A DNA stretch of 64,000 bases from Oscheius onirici (lineage: Eukaryota; Nematoda; Chromadorea; Rhabditida; Rhabditidae), in NCBI GenBank assembly GCA_932521025.1, contig OW051470.1:2032501-2096500 (forward strand), written 5' to 3'. Below, piece after piece: positions 59,740 through 64,000 of this stretch. The notes under the pieces were generated by a model that worked only from the letters and a program-made list of their open reading frames with translations, searched no databases and was not told the DNA's origin. How positions within the stretch are numbered: position 1 is the first letter of the stretch; each line of letters begins with the position of its first letter. The position numbers and the translations under genes are program-made.

Positions 59740-59963
59740 AAATAAACAGTCAGCCACAGACACCATAGCACTTTAATATTACTGATGAATGAAGGTTCTG
59801 GCAACGCTGTCCCATGACCCGAGGCAGTAGTATACATTCTGGAGGTCAATCCATCGTCATCACCGCCTCCAAACTCGTCTAGGGATTCTTCTTCTTCTTC
59901 TTCTGGTGTCGCAAGAGGCCGCAAGCTAAAAAGGAAGTCAAGAATCACAGACATCAGGGACAC
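59740..59963 (-). CDS. Doubtful exon with an acidic stretch next to repeats
   Basis: After TTTTTAG the minus strand reads LRPLATPEEEEEESLDEFGG and DDDGLTSRMYTTASGHGTAL, with coding-like codon use. It then enters repeat R2 sequence (AAAGTGCTATGGTGTCTG). It could be the end of a gene cut by repeat insertion, or a relic. Confidence 0.3.
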
Positions 59964-60032
59964 GTCGAGAGGAAGTCGAGGGAAAGAAGGAAGAAGAGAA
60001 TTAATTCGAGGAGGTGAAGAAGAACACAGTTA

Positions 60033-61613
60033 TTGTTGATTTCCACATATCGATTCTTAGAAGACAATTATCGATTTGCGCAGGTCATTCAGCTTCTGAA
60101 GCTCATTTTGTCGCTCCAAACACTTTTCATCACAATATGGCCTTTCTTAATGAGAAAAAGCCGTGTCTTTTTTCCGAAGACTTCTTCCGCGACAGTGCCG
60201 TCCATGTCTTCAATGTGAGGATTACTTCCCATATCAAACTGGTCTTGTTTAGCAAAGTGACCAGGATTTCAAATCGAAGCGAGAACATCTACAGGAAGTT
60301 TGTGAAAGCACGACCCGGTAACACTTTGATTCCACTTATGTATGGACTCGAGACATGGAACAACAGTTCATTCGGGTTCTGGAGAGACGAGAAACTTTCT
60401 CGAACTCTCTTGCCATCCCGGTTCCGTTGGAGAGTTTGACAAGCAACGATCTGTTGGCCGTCTTTTCAAAGGTTTGAAAATTATTGCGTAGCTAATTCTG
60501 TATAGATGCATTCGCGTGCCTTCTCCCGTTCTTTCCGACTCTGTAGGGATTCGAATGAATTATTGAACCAGAACATCACCAAATTTAGCATTCGAATTAG
60601 AGATGGGAAAGTTAAGCGCAACTTACTTATTTGCAGGTAAAATTTACTCTTTACTCCGGAAACATGGGCAGTTGAAAAGAAAACAAGACTTCCTTGTTTA
60701 GAACGAAATCGCATTCTAACGATTTTCGAGGTTGTCTCACCATGACATTATCTATATCCGCGAAACACGTCAAACTTGCCCTTCACATTTACATGCGAGA
60801 ATATATGCTGGGATGGATTTTAGGCGGATCTATTCACAAAGGTTTCACAAAGGTTTATTCGCGGTGATCTACGGGGGATGGATTCCGTCCGTGTGGCGAA
60901 CGTACGCTTTTCCTGGCGGTAGATGCGGATCTATTCAACAGGATGAAATATCCTTTCGTCAACCCTAGGATTGTCGTGGATAAAAACAACCACCTTCAGT
61001 GGAGACCTTGGATGAAAGACGCCACTCCCGATTTTGCCGCCGATGGAACCGAACTCGACTTGAAGCTACTTGATCAAGCTGTAAGCATTTGAAAAGACAG
61101 TATATTTGCGAAGATTTAGAAGCCTCATGCTGTTTGGTTCGTGGATAGCCCAAAATTGAAACTACCGGACGTGATAAATTCAGCTCAACATGTGTTTCGT
61201 TTTTCGACCTTTACGGAGCTTCGAGACATCATGTGCGTTATTGTGGGCTCTGCATCTACTATCATTTCAGATATGGCGTTCTGGAAAGTGAACCTTCAAA
61301 GCTACCCTAATCTTCTTTTTACACGACAACCTTTCAGATTGGGAGAAATGTCTGGAGGGATATATCGTATTCAGAATTCGAAACGAAGTGCCTAGCAATC
61401 CTTCCCAATCCGGATAACAGTTATCTTGTACTGTCCGTCATCTTATCTGACGAAGACGTTATAAAAACCAGCATCACCATTTTTCCAGGTATAAAGAACC
61501 TTCTGGACATGTTCCCTTTGGGAAGCAAAAGCCTATGTTCTGTATTTCCATCCAACTTGACCTTTGACAAAACCTATCTTCGTTCCACTAACTCTTTTCC
61601 ACTCCAAGTTTAA
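60033..61613 (+). CDS. Lineage-specific family member 2 (NPDN family), exon model tentative
   Basis: The first exon gives a strong signal-anchor helix (VIQLLKLILSLQTLFITIWP). After a short intron the frame gives RISNRSENIYRKFVKARP. Later segments are ERRETFSNSLAIPVPLESLT, WMKDATPDFAADGTELDL, KPHAVWFVDSPKLKLPDVIN and the family block WRDISYSEFETKCLAILPNP with DNSYLVLSVILS, ending at the stop 61611-61613. The block WR...NPDN-x-YLVL is shared with the 20.3-kb gene. One in-frame stop near 60865 suggests a missed intron or a lesion. Topology fits a type II membrane protein; function unknown. Confidence 0.5.
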
Positions 61614-61639
61614 AAGTCACTCTAATCCTTACAATTTTT

Positions 61640-61835
61640 GACTTGTGGCGACGAATCTCGTGGCCATGGACAAACAAACATATCCACGACAGACACCATT
61701 GCGCTTTAGATAGTTTAGATTCCCCCAGACGCGTTCCCTTAAAAAACTATCTCGTTCGATCTTTAAAATTAAAGTGCAATGGTGTCTGCGGCTGACTCTG
61801 TGACTTTGTTTGTCTGAGGCCACAAAATTTTGGTG
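61640..61835. repeat. Inverted pair of dispersed repeat R2
   Basis: The left part (GCCATGGACAAACAAACATA, AGACACCATTGCGCTTTAG) is mirrored on the right (TTAAAGTGCAATGGTGTCTG, TTTGTTTGTCTGAGGCCAC), forming a foldback with about 65-nt arms. Single R2 copies occur near 21190-21265, 40670-40760, 47055-47175, 53990 and 59750-59780. Confidence 0.65.
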
Positions 61836-62148
61836 TATTGTTAAGAGTCGCCGCTGTCACCCAGACGACTCGGGTTCGATTCCTCTTCTCGCCAAATATT
61901 TTTGCAAAATTGTTGTGAGCAGGAAACAGAGTCAGGGTAACCGGTAGGAGATTGGCAGGGACCGGTTGATCTGTATAAGTTCGAGTTCGGAGAGATCGGA
62001 CAGCCGGAAAGGGGTCAGAAGAGACCGGTTGAGTGGGGAAGGGAGCAGAAGGGATCAGAAGAGGTGGTTGACTGGGGAAAAGAGCAGAAGTTAAGAAGAA
62101 AACACATGTAGAAAAGCCACCGACAGGCGGCGAAGCCGGCTGGTAAAA
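61828..62148 (+). repeat. tRNA-derived SINE-like element, forward copy
   Basis: The head TTGGTGTATTGTTAAGAGTC with box B-like GGGTTCGATTCC is followed by AATATTTTTGCAAAATTGTT, the GGTTGAGTGGGGAAGGGAGC-type tandem units and the tail GGCGGCGAAGCCGGCTGGT. Order matches the reverse copy at 58725-59155. Confidence 0.7.
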
Positions 62149-62254
62149 GATTAACATGAAAAAACTTGACATGCTACGCTAAAAGTTGTAGCCCCTGACG
62201 TCCTCTACAACTTTGCAAAACATCAAAAAGTTGAAAAATGCTGTTTTGACCCTG

Positions 62255-62320
62255 AACAATGTGGAAACGTAATTGTGTATCTTACGCAAGGGGGTGCTTC
62301 TAATAGAGGTAATACGGTAC
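62255..62320. repeat. Solo end of MITE family D
   Basis: AACGTAATTGTGTATCTTAC followed by GCAAGGGGGTGCTTCTAATA matches the right end of the MITE at 43492-43716. No partner arm is present nearby. Confidence 0.5.
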
Positions 62321-62502
62321 TTCCTGTTTTTTTTGTACAGCTTAATGATATTGTAATGATATCCGTATCACCATCTGCGACAAGACCATACATGACGTGG
62401 GATTATTGGAGCTTTCCTCACAGCCTGTGACTCACTCGACAAATATAGTTTTGGCCCTTGTACTCGTCACTCTCAGTCTGTTTCAGTCTTCTCTTCCTCG
62501 CC

Positions 62503-63077
62503 ATGGCCACAATAACTCGAGAACCCATTGGATGTATTGAAGAAGAAAGGAGAGCGAACGGAGAATTTGTTTCTTCCCCTGTCGTTGGTAAGTCAAAAAA
62601 AAGCAAAAAAGGTTTGCGTCCGGGGGGAATCGAACCCCCGTCGAATGCTTGGAAGGCATCCATGCTGACCATTACACCACGGACGCTGTGTTATTGCGAA
62701 TAATTAGCCTGGTGGGATGCTGGATTGGAAAGTGATCAAGATCCAGGAACAGGTTCTGGTCAAGATTGGATATCTGACGTCCCGAAAGGTGATTTGAACC
62801 CAAATATCGGCCGAGTGGTCTAGTGGTATGATTCTCGCTTAGGGTGCGAGAGGTCCCGGGATCGATCCCCGGCTCGGCCCCCACTTTTTGCCTGTTTTAG
62901 AGGCAACGAAACATTTCAGATGTCCAGGTTTGTGACGGTTGCTGCTTTCTTTGCGGACTCGGCTGTGGAAAATGCTGTGATCATAGAAACTGCGACTGTC
63001 ACCACTGTCACTGCTCCCACTGCGATTGCGGACATTGTGACTGTGGCCACGTTGATTGCGGTCATTGTAACTGTTAA
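62503..63077 (+). CDS. Cys/His-rich small protein, plus copy, with two tRNA genes in its intron
   Basis: Exon 1 (62503-62587) encodes MATITREPIGC...EFVSSPVV with phase 1. Exon 2 (62920-63077) completes GAT and encodes DVQVCDGCCFLCGLGCGKCC, then DCHHCHCSHCDCGHCDCGH and VDCGHCNC-stop, 80 aa in all. Exon 2 has about twenty Cys and eight His in 52 residues, arranged as CxC and HC repeats, suggesting a metal-binding protein. The AUG-proximal part has no clear signal peptide. The 332-nt intron houses tRNA-Gly (antisense) and tRNA-Pro (sense). The minus copy at 48488-49060 is an inverted duplicate with the same splice sites and tRNAs. The other reading frames of exon 2 are Val/Ala/Thr-rich shadows. 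Confidence 0.65.
62615..62686 (-). tRNA. tRNA-Gly (UCC), second copy
   Basis: Same tRNA as 48884-48955, here on the minus strand and antisense to its host gene. Acceptor, anticodon arm and box B are intact. Confidence 0.95.
62809..62880 (+). tRNA. tRNA-Pro (AGG), second copy
   Basis: Sequence matches 48688-48759 in inverted orientation. Box A TGGTCTAGTGG, anticodon AGG and GGGATCGATCCC box B are the same. Confidence 0.9.
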
Positions 63078-63226
63078 TAAACTCTTTCCTTCGAAAACTG
63101 ACGAGTGGCTCCCTCTCTTCAATTTTGGTCAGTAATTGCAGTTTGGGAGAGGAGGCGCTCTATTACGGAGGCACTGGGCTCCCGCAACCTAATACCCAAA
63201 TTGACTGCGACAGGAGCCCCGTGAAG

Positions 63227-63308
63227 ATGAACACAACAGCCGGAAGTCTTCTATTATTTCTATTCCTCTTTTTTGAAGGAATTCAAGCAGCCAAAAAGTT
63301 ACCTTTGC
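63227..63308 (+). CDS. First exon of a secreted-protein gene (rest not traced)
   Basis: ATG at 63227 begins MNTTAGSLLLFLFLFFEGIQ, a clear signal peptide, and ends in phase 1 at donor GTAAGT (63309). No convincing second exon was found before the minus-strand gene at 63.5 kb, so it may be an orphan exon or the gene may be very small. Confidence 0.4.
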
Positions 63309-63491
63309 GTAAGTTTGAGATGACAATGAAAGAGGTCCGACAGTAGAAATAATTTTCTATTTTCTATGATAGCGTTTTTGGGAACTTTACAGTAAAACCC
63401 TAAATGATCATAGCGAAATATTGAGAAAGTTGAAATCTTCATCAGTTCTCGAAAACAAGAGTAATTAGACAGCGGTCAAAGGTTCCTGGGA

Positions 63492-63662
63492 TTAAGGAAG
63501 TCCTTTGTTTTCGTCTTGTTGGTTAAACAGGCCGACCGTCGACATTGATCTCTGAGGAACGTCAGGTGGAAATGACTTCCAGAGGGCTTTCCATCTTTCT
63601 CGGTACTTGTCTCTAGACAACTTGTCCAGATTCTTGTTTGAAAACAACACTTCTTCCGTCAT
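63492..63662 (-). CDS. Small hypothetical protein
   Basis: The minus strand reads MTEEVLFSNKNLDKLSRDKY, then KALWKSFPPDVPQRS and stop at 63492-63494, 56 aa with good codon use. An upstream coding-like stretch (VVIEPTTDGVDKLLEQ) lies in another frame and may be an exon whose junction I cannot resolve. No family recognised. Confidence 0.4.
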   Translation of the reverse strand: MTEEVLFSNKNLDKLSRDKYRERWKALWKSFPPDVPQRSMSTVGLFNQQDENKGLP

Positions 63663-63841
63663 TTTGAACCTAGAAATACCTTTGTTCCAACAGCTTGTCG
63701 ACACCGTCAGTTGTGGGTTCGATCACCACAGTCTGCAGTCTACAAGTTCACATGACAGTATTAGCCTTGACAAGTCTTGACCTGCTAGTTAGTAATTACC
63801 TCACAGAGCTTGTCAGTCGAGTTCACTGGAATTGCTTCAGG

Positions 63842-64000
63842 ATGTTGTTTTCTCTGGTAGTTCTACTCGAGCTTTCAGGTGCCTTCGTCGATGTCTCGGA
63901 GACGGACAATGCTACAGCTTTGGCGACACTGGAAATGCTTCGAATGGCCGAATTCAATTTCAACTCTTGGGAGAAGCAGGAGTTTGATGTGGTTCTAGGG
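63842..64000 (+). CDS. Secreted or membrane protein, N-terminal part, cut by the window end
   Basis: ATG at 63842 starts a signal peptide (MLFSLVVLLELSGAF) followed by DVSETDNATALATLEMLRMA. The frame is open to the window edge. An N-x-T site follows the predicted cleavage site. Family not recognisable from 53 residues. Confidence 0.5.
   Translation, partial: MLFSLVVLLELSGAFVDVSETDNATALATLEMLRMAEFNFNSWEKQEFDVVLG

Noticed and set aside
59052..59745. Similar long ORFs on both strands (plus and minus copies of a Lys-rich peptide)
   Set aside because: They are the same sequence read in the two arms of the long inverted repeat; A/T-rich and without gene context.
62920..63135. 71-codon Val/Ala/Thr-rich frame starting MSRFVTVAAFFADS
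   Set aside because: Shadow frame of the Cys/His-rich exon; the Cys/His frame joins a proper first exon in phase and the shadow does not.

Overview
The window is nuclear DNA from a nematode, most likely a free-living rhabditid. The support is: short introns (often 30-60 nt) ending in TTTCAG; a MUP-4-type apical matrix receptor; two nematode supplementary nuclear hormone receptors (NHRs); a serpentine chemoreceptor; multi-unit F-box genes; a Major Sperm Protein (MSP) domain; and many small foldback transposons. I cannot name the species.

Layout. 0-1 kb: the 3' exon of an unknown minus-strand gene and a LINE-like remnant. 2.1-14.5 kb: a 19-exon mup-4 homologue whose splice model closes in frame at 2026 aa; its introns hold an initiator tRNA-Met and several repeats. 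14.5-19.5 kb: a long gene-poor upstream region. 19.5-26.4 kb: a turnover zone with a lineage-specific gene and its broken duplicate, small secreted Cys-rich proteins, a small membrane protein, a broken pgs-1 copy and a broken coiled-coil gene. 26.5-28.7 kb: MFSD8/CLN7 lysosomal transporter (492 aa). 28.7-32.5 kb: non-genic. 32.5-44.2 kb: NHR 1, a 7TM receptor, a secreted protein, a four-helix membrane protein, two tRNA-Ser genes, a small membrane protein and NHR 2. 44.6-53.5 kb: two multi-unit F-box genes flanking a 747-aa REEP-MSP fusion gene and one copy of a Cys/His-rich gene that houses tRNA-Pro and tRNA-Gly. 54.8-57.2 kb: an eIF4B-type translation factor. 57.2-62.3 kb: repeats (tRNA-derived SINE, long inverted repeat, MITEs) and a relative of the 20.3 kb gene. 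62.5-63.1 kb: the inverted second copy of the Cys/His-rich gene with its two nested tRNA genes. 63.2-64 kb: ends of small secreted-protein genes.

The genes do not form one pathway. The most notable items are the REEP-MSP fusion (an ER-hairpin protein carrying a VAP-like MSP domain), the inverted Cys/His-rich genes with nested tRNAs, the two-unit F-box genes, and several structured repeat families. Exon models were assembled by hand from splice signals and reading phase. No database search was run, so family names rest on recognised motifs.
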